DNA of 64,000 bases, taken from assembly GCA_965242605.1 (NCBI GenBank), contig CBDESS010000001.1, positions 310,001 through 374,000 of the forward strand, written 5' to 3'. This DNA comes from JAAXHF01 sp965242605 (GTDB taxonomy: Bacteria; Desulfobacterota; Binatia; Bin18). Below are positions 9,128 through 17,843 of the stretch, piece by piece (positions within the stretch are counted from its first letter, which is position 1; each line of letters starts with the position of its first letter). The notes under the pieces were generated by a model that was not told where the DNA came from, did not search any database, and was given only the letters and a program-made list of their open reading frames with translations. Made by a program: the position numbers and the translations under genes.

Positions 9128-10080
9128 TCCGGGGGTTTGACATGTTCTGTGGGGCGGGTGGCTCCAGTGCCGGGGCGCGGGCGGCGGGTGTGGACATGGT
9201 TGCGGGTGTGGACATGTGCGCCACGGCGACCAGGACCTTCGAAGCCAATTTCCCGAACGCCCAGGTTTTTACTGCCCTCCTTGAAGACCTCTGCCTCAGT
9301 GCTCTGCAAGAGCAGGTCGGCGCAATAGACCTGCTGCTGGCCTCACCGGAATGCACCAACCACACCTGTGCCAAAGGCGGAGCACCGCGCGACGAGGCCA
9401 GCCGCCTCACGGCCCTACAGGTGCTCCGCTACGCGCAGGCGCTGCGCCCCCGCTGGTTTGTGCTGGAGAATGTGACACATATGCGGCCCTGGTCCCGCTA
9501 CCCGGAACTCCGGCACGGACTCTCTGATCTCGGCTACCGCCTCGAAGAGCATGTGCTGAATGCGGCGGATTTCGGCGTGGCGCAGCGGCGACGCCGACTG
9601 TTTCTGGTGGGAGACCGCACACGGCAGCCGCCTGCGTCTGTACGCCGCACCCACGCCGACCAGTGGAAACCCGCCACATCCATACTTGATCCGGTGGGGG
9701 TCTGGAACATGTCGCCCCTGTTCAAGGAAGGCCGGGCACAGGCGACGCTCGAACGGGCGGGACGCGGATTTCAGGCGCTGGGAGACGCGGCCGGTTTTCT
9801 GCTGGTGTACTACGGGAGCGATGGCGGGGGCGGCTGGCAGCGCCTGGACCGTCCGCTGCGCACGATCACCACGCTGGACCGGTTCGCCCTGGTCCAGCAC
9901 GACGGCCAGGAGCCGCGCATGCGGATGCTGCAAGTGCCCGAGCTCAAACGGGCCATGGGCTTCGACGAGGATTTTGCCCTGCCGACCGGCTCGCGGCGCG
10001 ACCGTATTCGCCTGCTCGGCAACGCTGTCTGCCCGCCGGTCATGCAGGCGGTCGTGGAGTCACTGGTGGTGCCCTGCTGA
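9124..10080 (+). CDS. DNA (cytosine-5) methyltransferase
   Basis: This 318-residue enzyme starts at GTG 9124, overlapping the vsr stop by 4 nt; the longer open frame running through vsr is not coding. Motif I is FDMFCGAGGSS (residues 5-15), motif VI is ENV (115-117), motif VIII is QRRRR (154-158), and motif X-like sequence near the end is RIRLLGNAVCPPVMQ. The catalytic motif IV departs from the usual PCQ loop: it reads ASPECTNHT, with Cys77 as the presumed nucleophile. Its 3' end overlaps the convergent receiver-like gene by 21 bp. No cognate restriction nuclease with an obvious PD-(D/E)xK site is adjacent. Confidence 0.93.
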   Translation: MIRGFDMFCGAGGSSAGARAAGVDMVAGVDMCATATRTFEANFPNAQVFTALLEDLCLSALQEQVGAIDLLLASPECTNHTCAKGGAPRDEASRLTALQVLRYAQALRPRWFVLENVTHMRPWSRYPELRHGLSDLGYRLEEHVLNAADFGVAQRRRRLFLVGDRTRQPPASVRRTHADQWKPATSILDPVGVWNMSPLFKEGRAQATLERAGRGFQALGDAAGFLLVYYGSDGGGGWQRLDRPLRTITTLDRFALVQHDGQEPRMRMLQVPELKRAMGFDEDFALPTGSRRDRIRLLGNAVCPPVMQAVVESLVVPC

Positions 10081-11439
10081 GCCATCCCCGCCTGGATGCT
10101 GTTTTGAGGCATTATGCGCCGCAGTCCTCTGCTTCTTCTTTGACTTCTTCGGCTCGGGGAACTTAATGATTCCAGGACGAGCACCGTAGCTGTGAATCCG
10201 GTATATCAGATCGCTGAGAAGCTGTTCGCGCAGACGGAAGAGAGGTTGCCGCTTCACCACTTCCGCATTCGGCAACAACGCCATCTGAAAGCGGGCGTTC
10301 ACATGCAGAATGCAGATCTCTTCTCTGAACTCGAAGTATGGACTGTCCCAAAGAGCGGCAGGAGGCTTATCCGCCCCGACTTCTGATGAAGGCATCAAAA
10401 GACCGAGATGAAAAGGCAATGGCCCAGGCTTCGGTTGCGCATAGTCACAAATCGCCTGCGATTGAACCAGCACCCATCGGAACCGAGCGTCACGGTCATC
10501 GAACTGCGGGCACCGGAACTGTTTCTGAGCCGCTTCATTCTGTTCAATGCCGAAGGCCTGCTCGAACTCATCTCCAGAAATTGGCAGATCAATCACAGCA
10601 CCGCGCTCAACCCCCGTGCTGTCCGCTGTCGGAAGAGCAATGTGAAGCAGGCGGTTGAGCTTTGCGGCCTCGGCCAAAGACAGCTCTCGTCTGGCGTCAG
10701 ATTCCTTGAATGCGGCCCCCCATAGTTCCTTATCACGCTCCTCTGAACGCATGAACGCGATACGGTCAGCCAGGATGGGTAAAAGAGCCTCATTTACCGC
10801 CCGAAACCTGTCCTTTTCAACATGTTCCTTGCCGACCGCTCCCACGGCCAGACTCGCCAGCAGTCTACTGATCTCTTCAGCCCGGTCCGCTGCCGCGACT
10901 TCCACCAGTTTCAGAATGGATGAAACAGTATCGGCAGCGGCATCCGATATTCGTGTCTCCCAGTCAAACAGTGCGGCAACTTGACGTTGCCCGGCAATCA
11001 TTTCTTGTATGGCCTCGGCAAGCGCTTCAGGGTTTTTCGCACTACCTGTTGCGAGGTCAAGATAAGGATTCTTGTCAAGCGCTCTGACGATGAGCGGCCT
11101 CATCTTCTTGTCAAGACGCTGCAGAAAGTCATAGAGATCATCCGCCTTGTCCGGGGATATAGTCCAGAGAACGATAAAGTAAGGACCGGATGGCTTGATC
11201 TTCTCAATCAAGGCAGCGATCGTGGCGAAGTTACTACGACTGCTCTGTGCCGGGAAGAGATTGAGGTCGGCGAAGATCACTCTGACATGGGGACATGGCT
11301 GTATCTGCATACTCTCCAGGTCGCCGGTGAAACGAATAGGAGAACATGCCGTGCCACATCGATTCAGCCCTTCGGTCAAACCGGTAAGGTGCTTTGGGTC
11401 GTCGTCGATGGCTATGACCCGCGGAGTCGGCAGCATCAT
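10060..11439 (-). CDS. Receiver-domain protein with unknown C-terminal region
   Basis: The 459-residue product begins with a response-regulator-like domain (residues ~5-125): VIAIDDDPKHL supplies the acidic pocket and VRVIFADLNL a candidate phospho-Asp near residue 60. The following LWT and a downstream Lys fit a receiver or pseudo-receiver. The remaining ~330 residues match no DNA-binding output domain I know; they are helix-rich with a basic, lysine-rich tail (PEPKKSKKKQR). The start ATGATG overlaps the stop of the upstream GHKL gene (ATGA), indicating translational coupling. I infer that it is the partner of that ATPase and part of a defence-type cassette with the facing C5 methylase. Confidence 0.7.
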   Translation of the reverse strand: MMLPTPRVIAIDDDPKHLTGLTEGLNRCGTACSPIRFTGDLESMQIQPCPHVRVIFADLNLFPAQSSRSNFATIAALIEKIKPSGPYFIVLWTISPDKADDLYDFLQRLDKKMRPLIVRALDKNPYLDLATGSAKNPEALAEAIQEMIAGQRQVAALFDWETRISDAAADTVSSILKLVEVAAADRAEEISRLLASLAVGAVGKEHVEKDRFRAVNEALLPILADRIAFMRSEERDKELWGAAFKESDARRELSLAEAAKLNRLLHIALPTADSTGVERGAVIDLPISGDEFEQAFGIEQNEAAQKQFRCPQFDDRDARFRWVLVQSQAICDYAQPKPGPLPFHLGLLMPSSEVGADKPPAALWDSPYFEFREEICILHVNARFQMALLPNAEVVKRQPLFRLREQLLSDLIYRIHSYGARPGIIKFPEPKKSKKKQRTAAHNASKQHPGGDGSAGHHQ

Positions 11440-13565
11440 TTCACTTCCTTGAAGATGAGAGCGACGACAGCACCGTCGAATTCGTCAGGAACCTCAACCT
11501 CTCCAGGTTGCGGGAAGGCGAGTTGTCCTTCATTCAGTTCCATCGCCAAATTTGCGTAGTACAGCCCAAGGCCCATCCCTTCGGGCTTGCGCGTGAAGAA
11601 CGGCCGCACCAGATTTTCGGGAGTGTCTTCGAATCCAACACCGTTGTCAGCGATGACGATGGACGGCCCCGCCTCAAAATCGCGTGATACTCCGATGTAC
11701 AGCTTTCGCCTCAGAGGCTCATTCTCCTCCGGCAGGTTCGACCATCTTACCCTGAGCCAGTACAGAGCGTTATCAATGAGATTGTTCAATGCTCCCAGAA
11801 TGAGGCCGAACGCGAAACGGGATCGGAAACCATCTTCCGCGCTTTCCAGGAAAGGACAGACAAGACGGATGTGATGATGCCGAAAGCGCAGGACGTTGAA
11901 TTGCCGCGCGGCCTTAACAAGTTTCTTTCCGTCATGTTGCTTCTTGCTGTCCCGGCGAAGCAAGGTCGTAAAACCGTCAAGAAGGCGCATGAGGTCTCGT
12001 GCCTGACGGGCCGCACTGTCCATGTCGACACCTTCGGCGATAACGTGGTGAAGCGCGCGAACGCCGCGCTCTACTTCATGGAATATCACAGCCAGATTCA
12101 GGCCGGACATACCCGCGGCAAGCAACGTTTCCTGCATGCTTTGGTAGTCATTCTCAATTTTGGATACATACCCCTCAAATTCATCCTTCACTCCCCGTCG
12201 TTCGATCGCCCGCCTCAGTTCCTGAATCGGTTTCTCGATCTTCGCAGCTACAGGGTCGGCGGGATTCCCCGTCAGCTGCCTGATATGCTCCTTGTCAATC
12301 TGACGTTCTCCCTCAAGGGTGGCGAGAGCACCCAGAACGATGCTGCGTAACTCAGCGCATTGGGTATTTTCAACAAAACCTTCACGGTTGGTCTTCTCGA
12401 CAAGGCCGGTTGACTCTTTCAGGGAGAGGTGGATCGCCCCGAGAATAATGTTCCGGCTGATCCGGCGCGTCGGCACATTCACGCGGCGGAGATCAAGACC
12501 GAGCCAGCCATCGCCGGATTCGCCATAGTTGTACACCCGAATGCCGTCCCGATAGACCCGCACACCGCCTGTCGCGTCAAGGTAGTCCTCCAACGATTTC
12601 ATATCAGGTAATCTCCGGCGGACCTTCGTATCCCGGTCGTAGACGTAGAACTCTCCACTGACAGGCCCGATGCCTTCAGCAGTCTTTGTATCGGCCACGA
12701 TCTTCTTTTCCATCCGATCATCGCCGGACCGGGGCGGAAGCTTCAGTGTATCTCCCGATTTCTTGACAATTCTGCCCTCAAGATTGAGTCCCGGAACGTG
12801 GCGAAACTCATAGGTCCAGTCGAATCTGCCATTGTCCAGCCGGAACGAGAATTTCCAGATGGCACGCTTGAGAATTTCGGAAACATCCGGGAGGTCAGCA
12901 ATCCAGTCTTCGAAGCCGGGAACACGCAGAACAGCCTGAAATCCGCTCGGCTCTTCAAACGGCGAGCAGATGGAGGTGATCTGGTTATGGAGACGGTGGA
13001 CTTCTCCGCGCGACCAGGGCGCGCGCAACTGCCGGACTTCAATCCGGGTTCCCGTCTTCCGGTCGGGGAATGTCTGCGGCCGTCTGCGCGTGATCATGAC
13101 GGGAGCTTCGTCGAGATAGGTCTGCTCAATCAGTCTGTTCCAGTCTATTTCCACCACACATTCGTCCGAGTCGCGCGCCCGGGTTACCAGGGTGATGTGA
13201 TTGCCGAGCTTGTGGACGGCAAACCGGCCGAGTCCTTTTTCGCCGAGTGGGAGACGGTGATGCCTGGCAGTCCTTTTCTCCGACAGCCGTTGCTTCTTGC
13301 GGTAGTCGTCCCCTGGCACCAGCCAGACTGACCGGAGCACCTCAAGCGTCATCCCCTCACCGTCGTCGCTGACAGTGATCGTGGGTTCCTCCGAAACACT
13401 ATCAAGGCGAACGACAACGTTGTTTGCGTCCGCGTCATAGGCGTTCTTGACCAACTCAAAGACGGCGAGGCGCGCACTGCCGATCAGCTCGTCCCCAAGC
13501 AGTTGCAGCAGCCTGGCCCTGGGCCGGAACGGCTGACGTATCCTGTTTGGGATGGTGTTGTTCAA
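11436..13565 (-). CDS. Protein with two GHKL ATPase modules (MORC/Hsp90-like N-terminus, histidine-kinase-like C-terminus)
   Basis: The likely start is TTG 13565 with AGAGGAAT upstream (709 residues); the frame is open to 13709 but that extension has no family character. The N-terminal GHKL module has FELVKNAYDADA (~36-47), VSDDGEGM (65-72) and GEKGLGRFA (~108-116), as in Hsp90/MutL/MORC-type ATPases. After a ~300-residue middle region comes a second, histidine-kinase-type module: a candidate H-box FHEVERGVRALHH (~500), N-box NLIDNALYW, G1 IADNGVGF and G2 FFTRKPEGMGLGLYY. Similar ATPases occur in restriction-modification neighbourhoods with C5 methylases and Vsr (described for prokaryotic MORC homologues). 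It is coupled to the downstream receiver gene. The function is inferred, not shown. Confidence 0.72.
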   Translation of the reverse strand: MNNTIPNRIRQPFRPRARLLQLLGDELIGSARLAVFELVKNAYDADANNVVVRLDSVSEEPTITVSDDGEGMTLEVLRSVWLVPGDDYRKKQRLSEKRTARHHRLPLGEKGLGRFAVHKLGNHITLVTRARDSDECVVEIDWNRLIEQTYLDEAPVMITRRRPQTFPDRKTGTRIEVRQLRAPWSRGEVHRLHNQITSICSPFEEPSGFQAVLRVPGFEDWIADLPDVSEILKRAIWKFSFRLDNGRFDWTYEFRHVPGLNLEGRIVKKSGDTLKLPPRSGDDRMEKKIVADTKTAEGIGPVSGEFYVYDRDTKVRRRLPDMKSLEDYLDATGGVRVYRDGIRVYNYGESGDGWLGLDLRRVNVPTRRISRNIILGAIHLSLKESTGLVEKTNREGFVENTQCAELRSIVLGALATLEGERQIDKEHIRQLTGNPADPVAAKIEKPIQELRRAIERRGVKDEFEGYVSKIENDYQSMQETLLAAGMSGLNLAVIFHEVERGVRALHHVIAEGVDMDSAARQARDLMRLLDGFTTLLRRDSKKQHDGKKLVKAARQFNVLRFRHHHIRLVCPFLESAEDGFRSRFAFGLILGALNNLIDNALYWLRVRWSNLPEENEPLRRKLYIGVSRDFEAGPSIVIADNGVGFEDTPENLVRPFFTRKPEGMGLGLYYANLAMELNEGQLAFPQPGEVEVPDEFDGAVVALIFKEVK

Positions 13566-13693
13566 AGGATGATTCCTCTGTACTCCCTTGGCTGACTTGC
13601 CGCACCAACGGAGTGTTGTATGACATAGGATAGCCGATCTTCCCGGCTCTGTCACAGTCCTTCCCTTTTGACAGCACAGACCCCAGCCGCTAG

Positions 13694-14569
13694 ATGAAGG
13701 ACATGACACACGCGCCTCTGACAGACGAGCACGCCCCTCTCCCGCCCGTCCCGCTCACCCTTGACGGGTCGGCCATACTGCACCAGATGTTCCGCATCCG
13801 CTGGGCGGCCTGGAACGCCCTGCCGGCCGCCGATCGACGGGCAGCCGCCGAAGACGCCAGCCGGGTGTTGACCGAAATGGAACAATCGGACGCCAGCGCC
13901 GTGTTCTCGCAACTCGGTCACAAGGGCGACCTGATGCTGGTCCATTTCCGGCCTGGCTTTGACGAGCTGAACGCGGTCGAACTGCGCCTCACCCAACTCC
14001 GGCTGCTGGAGTTTCTTGAGCCGGGCACCTCCTATCTGTCCACGCTGGAGCTGGGCTTATACGAGGCCTCGGTGCGGTTGTATACGGCGCTGCGCGAGCA
14101 CGGGCTTCAGCCGGAGACACCGGAGTGGGACGAGGCGGTCCAGGCCGAACTCGAACGCCAGCGCCACGCCCTGGCCGCGCGTCTTGCGCCGGCTATCCCG
14201 GCCCGCCGCTACCTGTGCTTCTACCCGATGGATAAAAAACGGGCGGAGGTCCATAACTGGTACCAGGTGCCGATTGCCGAGCGACAGCGCATGATGCGCG
14301 ACCACGGCCGGGTTGGCCGCCGCTACGCCGGTCGGGTCAATCAGATCATTTCCGGCTCGGTCGGCTTTGACGACTGGGAGTGGGGCGTGGACCTGTTTGC
14401 TGATGACCCGCTGGTCTTCAAGCGGCTGGTGTATGAGATGCGCTTTGATGAGGCCAGCGCGGTGTATGGTCTGTTCGGGACCTTTTATCTGGGCCGGCGT
14501 ATTGCAGCCGCGGATATTGGCGGCCTGCTCGACGGCCGGCTTCCGGCCTTCAGCCCAGGCGCGTCCTGA
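13694..14569 (+). CDS. hemQ: Coproheme decarboxylase HemQ / chlorite-dismutase family
   Basis: The 291-residue protein belongs to the Cld/HemQ family. The C-terminal half has the HemQ-type block CFYPMDKKRAEVHNWYQVP followed by GSVGFDDWEWGVDLFADDP and the family end YGLFGTFYLGRRI. In HemQ these regions bind the coproheme and carry out the two oxidative decarboxylations that finish heme in the coproporphyrin-dependent pathway. The NWYQVP motif favours HemQ over a true chlorite dismutase. It may start at ATG 13694 or 13703. It is followed after 84 nt by thiO. Confidence 0.85.
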   Translation: MKDMTHAPLTDEHAPLPPVPLTLDGSAILHQMFRIRWAAWNALPAADRRAAAEDASRVLTEMEQSDASAVFSQLGHKGDLMLVHFRPGFDELNAVELRLTQLRLLEFLEPGTSYLSTLELGLYEASVRLYTALREHGLQPETPEWDEAVQAELERQRHALAARLAPAIPARRYLCFYPMDKKRAEVHNWYQVPIAERQRMMRDHGRVGRRYAGRVNQIISGSVGFDDWEWGVDLFADDPLVFKRLVYEMRFDEASAVYGLFGTFYLGRRIAAADIGGLLDGRLPAFSPGAS

Positions 14570-14653
14570 GCTTTTCTTTCTGCACCCGCCTGGCACACTC
14601 AGGATGGACGACGACCATGACCGGTCGCTGTCGCCATCCGTCCTCACTCGGTC

Positions 14654-15784
14654 ATGACAAGGACAACAGATGTCGTCGTTATCGGCGGAGGAGTCATCGG
14701 CGTCTCGGTAGCCTATCACCTGGCGGGCCACAAGGTCCGCGCCTGCCTGGTGGACAAGAACCAGCCTGGCCAAGAAGCCTCGGCAGCCGCAGCCGGGATA
14801 CTGGCCGCGACCAGCGGCGGGTCAAAAAGCGGTCCCATGTATCGGCTCAAAAGCGCCAGCCAGGCCCTCTATCCGGCCCTTATTCGTGAGTTGGAAGACC
14901 GGACCGGGATCGATATTGAGTACCAGACCCCGGGTCTGCTCGAGATTCTGCTGACCGAAGCGGACGAGCGGCGCTACCGACGCCTGTACGAACTCCGCCG
15001 TGAACAGGGCCACGCCGTGAGCTGGCTGTCGGCCGAGGCGGCCCGCGGTCGCGAGCCACGCCTCACGCCGGCCCTGCGGACGGCCGTCCATTTTGCCGCC
15101 GACCACCACCTGCACAACGGCAAGCTGGCCCAAGCCTGGGCCCAAGCCGCCCGGCAACGCGGCGTCCGCCTCCAGACCGGGACCACGGTCAACGATGTGC
15201 GCATCCGCAACGGACGGGTCAGCGCGGTGCGGGTCGGCAGCGACTGGGTAAGTGCCGAGACCGTTGTGATTGCGGCCGGAGCGTGGTCCGGCCAAGTCGG
15301 CGAGCTGTTTGACCTGGCGATCCCGGTCCAACCGGCCAAGGGGCAAATGCTGGCCCTGCGCACAGACCAACTCCACCATGTCATTTCGAGCGGCGACCGC
15401 TACCTGGTGCCGCGCCAGAACGGTGAGGTCATTCTTGGCTCTACGGTTGAGTTCAGCGGCTATGACAAGGACGTGACGGTCGAAGCGGTGCGACGCCTGG
15501 CCGAGTGGGCCGACCGTGTGGTACCGGGCATCGGCCAAGCCCCGCTCAGTCGCTGCTGGGCGGGGCTCCGCCCCTACTCTCCGACCCGGCGGCCGATATT
15601 GGGCCGTGTGCCCGGTCTGGACAATGTTGTTCTGGCCACCGGCCACCATCGCAACGGCATTCTGCTGGCCCCGATTACCGGTCAACTCATCAGCGAACTG
15701 ATTACGACCGGCAAGACCAGCCTGTCGCTCGATCCGTTCGGCCTGTCGACCGACCCTCAATCGTCGCCGGAGGAGGCCGGCTGA
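14654..15784 (+). CDS. thiO: Glycine oxidase ThiO-type FAD-dependent oxidoreductase
   Basis: The 376-residue protein is a DAO-family FAD enzyme. The dinucleotide-binding motif VVVIGGGVIG is at residues 7-16, with an acidic strand end ACLVDKN after it. The later motifs CWAGLRPYSPTRRPILGRVP and ATGHHRNGILLAPITGQLI are typical of ThiO, which oxidises glycine to the imine used for thiazole synthesis in aerobic thiamine biosynthesis. No other thi gene is nearby, so a related amine or amino-acid oxidase remains possible. Confidence 0.85.
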   Translation: MTRTTDVVVIGGGVIGVSVAYHLAGHKVRACLVDKNQPGQEASAAAAGILAATSGGSKSGPMYRLKSASQALYPALIRELEDRTGIDIEYQTPGLLEILLTEADERRYRRLYELRREQGHAVSWLSAEAARGREPRLTPALRTAVHFAADHHLHNGKLAQAWAQAARQRGVRLQTGTTVNDVRIRNGRVSAVRVGSDWVSAETVVIAAGAWSGQVGELFDLAIPVQPAKGQMLALRTDQLHHVISSGDRYLVPRQNGEVILGSTVEFSGYDKDVTVEAVRRLAEWADRVVPGIGQAPLSRCWAGLRPYSPTRRPILGRVPGLDNVVLATGHHRNGILLAPITGQLISELITTGKTSLSLDPFGLSTDPQSSPEEAG

Positions 15785-15886
15785 GAGGCACAGGGCAGGC
15801 AGAGATTGCGGCTCACTCAGGAGTATGCCATAATTCGGACGCCAGAACCGATAGGGCATTCTTGCAGACTTCAAGGAGGGAAATGT

Positions 15887-16090
15887 ATGGCAGAGGTGAC
15901 GATTCGTGTGCTGAAAAACGGTCCCTATGAGGTGCGCGGCGGACCAAAACTCACCGATCAGAGGCGGAATGAGTACACCGGCCAGGAAGACCCCATGTAT
16001 CTGTGTCGCTGCGGCCAGTCGGCCACCAAGCCGTTTTGTGACGGCACGCACCAGACATGCGGATTTGTGGCTGAAGAAACCGCAGGCTAA
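15887..16090 (+). CDS. CDGSH iron-sulfur domain protein
   Basis: This 67-residue protein starts at ATG 15887 behind AAGGAGGG; the open frame upstream is ignored. It contains CRCGQSATKPFCDGTH, the exact CDGSH pattern (C-x-C-x2-S/T-x3-P-x-C-D-G-T-H) with three Cys and one His binding a redox-active 2Fe-2S cluster. Small bacterial CDGSH proteins act in electron transfer or cluster storage; the partner is unknown. A terminator hairpin follows 22 nt after the stop. Confidence 0.92.
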   Translation: MAEVTIRVLKNGPYEVRGGPKLTDQRRNEYTGQEDPMYLCRCGQSATKPFCDGTHQTCGFVAEETAG

Positions 16091-16096
16091 GCCCTG

Positions 16097-16732
16097 TCAG
16101 TCGTGCAGACCGACCGGCCCGGGAACCTTCTCCGGGCCGGTTTCGTTGTGAGGCCTGGTGTGTGGCTGGCTCAGGATGTGTACGGCCCGGACCCCCGCCC
16201 CGTAGCGGTATACCAACTCCCCTCCCCAGTGGCCCTGAACAACCAGCCCGCCGAGTCCAAGCCCGCTCAGTGCCACAAAAAACAGCGGCAGACGCCCGTC
16301 AATCTGGGCCCGAATCACCGCCAGACCAAGAAAAAACCCGAACAGGCCATAGCCGAGGTACTCATGATAGACGAGCAGATTTTGAATCTGGGCATCAAAC
16401 GCACTGTCCGGCTGGGGGAGCTGCTGTTCAATCCACCCGCTCAGCACGGCCAGGCTCATAGCCCCGACTCCGGCAAAGAAACTCGGGCGGCCGAGCCGTT
16501 GCCAGCTGGGCCGGCGGCCCAGGCTGCCCGCGCAGTCCAGCACACAGCCACAGACCGTCAACGCCACCGCAAAATGGACAACAACCGGATGCAGGGTCAG
16601 CACCAGCCCGGCTTCCAGCGGCGGCACCGGAGCCCCGTCCTGGGCCAAAGCCCCCGAGACCAGCCCCCACGCCAAGCCGGCCGCCACCCCGACTAACGCC
16701 CGTTTTGTCGTATGCCCTGTGACGTTTGCCAT
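16097..16732 (-). CDS. DUF2231-family membrane protein
   Basis: The 211-residue protein has a hydrophobic N-terminus (residues ~10-30) and about four further membrane segments. The motif LHPVVVHFAVAL near residues 46-57 and GHWGGELVYRYGAGV near 167-181 are the hallmarks of DUF2231, a membrane family sometimes found beside heme or redox proteins and of unknown function. Its last ~15 codons run through the terminator hairpin of the facing CDGSH gene. It diverges from the Rieske gene. Confidence 0.75.
   Translation of the reverse strand: MANVTGHTTKRALVGVAAGLAWGLVSGALAQDGAPVPPLEAGLVLTLHPVVVHFAVALTVCGCVLDCAGSLGRRPSWQRLGRPSFFAGVGAMSLAVLSGWIEQQLPQPDSAFDAQIQNLLVYHEYLGYGLFGFFLGLAVIRAQIDGRLPLFFVALSGLGLGGLVVQGHWGGELVYRYGAGVRAVHILSQPHTRPHNETGPEKVPGPVGLHD
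16113..16145 (+). terminator. Intrinsic terminator after the CDGSH gene
   Basis: A perfect 10-bp stem, ACCGGCCCGG (16113-16122) pairing with CCGGGCCGGT (16132-16141) across a 9-nt loop, is followed by TTCGTT. The T-run is short, so efficiency is uncertain. Confidence 0.6.
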
Positions 16733-16765
16733 GTCCCCCCACCTCCTTATGCTCCGCTCACCGCT

Positions 16766-17188
16766 ATGCTACACTCGTGGGACGAGAGACAAACCGTGGC
16801 GTATCAGGACGATGAGAGGCACAGGCCCTCCACCGGGGGACAGGTCGTTGCCCAAGTGGGCGAAATCAAACCCGGCTGCACCAGGAAGTTCATCCGCACG
16901 CTGAACGGGCGGGAAACCGAGTGCTTCATCGTGAACTACAGGGGTGAGCTGTTTGCCTACGTCAATAGCTGTCGCCACATCCCGATGACGATGGACTGGG
17001 TTGAAAACCAGTTCCTGAACGAAGACGGCCGCTATATCCTGTGCGCCACCCACGGCGCGGCCTATGAGCCGGATACCGGCGAGTGCATCTTTGGTCCGCC
17101 GTGCGGACAGTTCTTGATCACAGTGCCGCTCAGCATTGAGGGCGAGCAGGTCATTGCCGGCCAGCCGACCGAGGAGCCCGACGACTAG
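16766..17188 (+). CDS. Rieske-type 2Fe-2S ferredoxin-like protein
   Basis: The ~140-residue soluble protein has the Rieske ligand pairs SCRH (Cys69, His71) and CATH (Cys93, His96), numbered from ATG 16766. The spacing between them is longer than in bc1-type Rieske proteins and fits the small stand-alone or dioxygenase-ferredoxin class. There is no signal peptide or membrane anchor, so it acts in the cytoplasm, probably carrying electrons to an oxygenase not in this window. A GTG at 16796 is an alternative start. Confidence 0.85.
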   Translation: MLHSWDERQTVAYQDDERHRPSTGGQVVAQVGEIKPGCTRKFIRTLNGRETECFIVNYRGELFAYVNSCRHIPMTMDWVENQFLNEDGRYILCATHGAAYEPDTGECIFGPPCGQFLITVPLSIEGEQVIAGQPTEEPDD

Positions 17189-17218
17189 GCGGCTCAACAG
17201 GCGGACCGTCTCCCTCCC

Positions 17219-17485
17219 CTATTCCCATTCTTCACTCAGGTGGGCGCGGGTAAGACGCTGTTTCAAATACTCCAGCGCGCCGAGGTCCTCAATAACATCT
17301 CCGCCGGTATCGTAGAAAAAAATCTCGCCTTTTTTATTGCGGCCGACCGCGACGAGCCACTCCAGTTCACTGCGGTCTTCGAGCAGATAATTGATCGTCT
17401 GGGAGATGCCTTTGCCGGGCATCAGGGTAACTTTCGGTCGTTTGGGGCTTTCCTGGTTTGGGCTCTTTTGGGTCGTCGTTGACAT
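17219..17485 (-). CDS. Small protein of unknown function
   Basis: This 88-residue protein starts at ATG 17485, 6 nt after GGAGG, which decides between several possible starts. It has a polar Lys/Pro/Ser N-terminus, then a compact part (GKGISQTINYLLEDRSELEWL ... KKGEIFFYDTGGDVIEDLGALEYLKQRL) that looks folded, with alternating strands and helices. I do not recognise a family. It stands alone, convergent with the Rieske gene. Confidence 0.6.
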   Translation of the reverse strand: MSTTTQKSPNQESPKRPKVTLMPGKGISQTINYLLEDRSELEWLVAVGRNKKGEIFFYDTGGDVIEDLGALEYLKQRLTRAHLSEEWE

Positions 17486-17648
17486 GACACGCCTCCAACG
17501 CAGCCTGGCGCTGCGTCCTCTGCCACAACTCATCGTCGGAGCCAAGCAGCATAGGGAGTGGGTATCTTCAAGTCAATACATCGCAGGGCGACCGTCTCCA
17601 CATGGAACGTAAAGGGCGACACACCGCGGAGCGGCAGGACCTTGGCTT

Positions 17649-17789
17649 GTGTCTCAGTTTGCCTTTCCCCTTCCAACCCTCTCCCTCCAGGGGAGAGGGA
17701 GAGGAGGAGACAGCGGGGCCTCCCCTCCTCCTGTAAGGGGGAGGGTCAGGGAAGGGGCTGCTGAGCCAGCAGATTTCACTGTGAGACAC
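17649..17789. repeat. Composite REP/MITE-like repeat region
   Basis: Most of the gene-free stretch 17486-17843 is repeat. Outer 8-bp inverted repeats GTGTCTCA (17649-17656) and TGAGACAC (17782-17789) enclose a palindrome CCTCTCCCT/AGGGAGAGG (17678-17704) and a copy (17734-17757) of the G-rich motif also seen at 7151-7174. There is no coding potential. A non-autonomous mobile element or a pair of REP units would both fit. Confidence 0.55.
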
Positions 17790-17843
17790 TGTGCCGGACC
17801 TTGGCATTCCTTCTGCACAGGCTTTATGCTGTACTGTGAAGCT

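Noticed and set aside
14601..14644. Imperfect palindrome between hemQ and thiO
   Set aside because: The arms match only with gaps and the shared ATGACCGGTCG centre is short; too weak to list as a member of the palindrome family.
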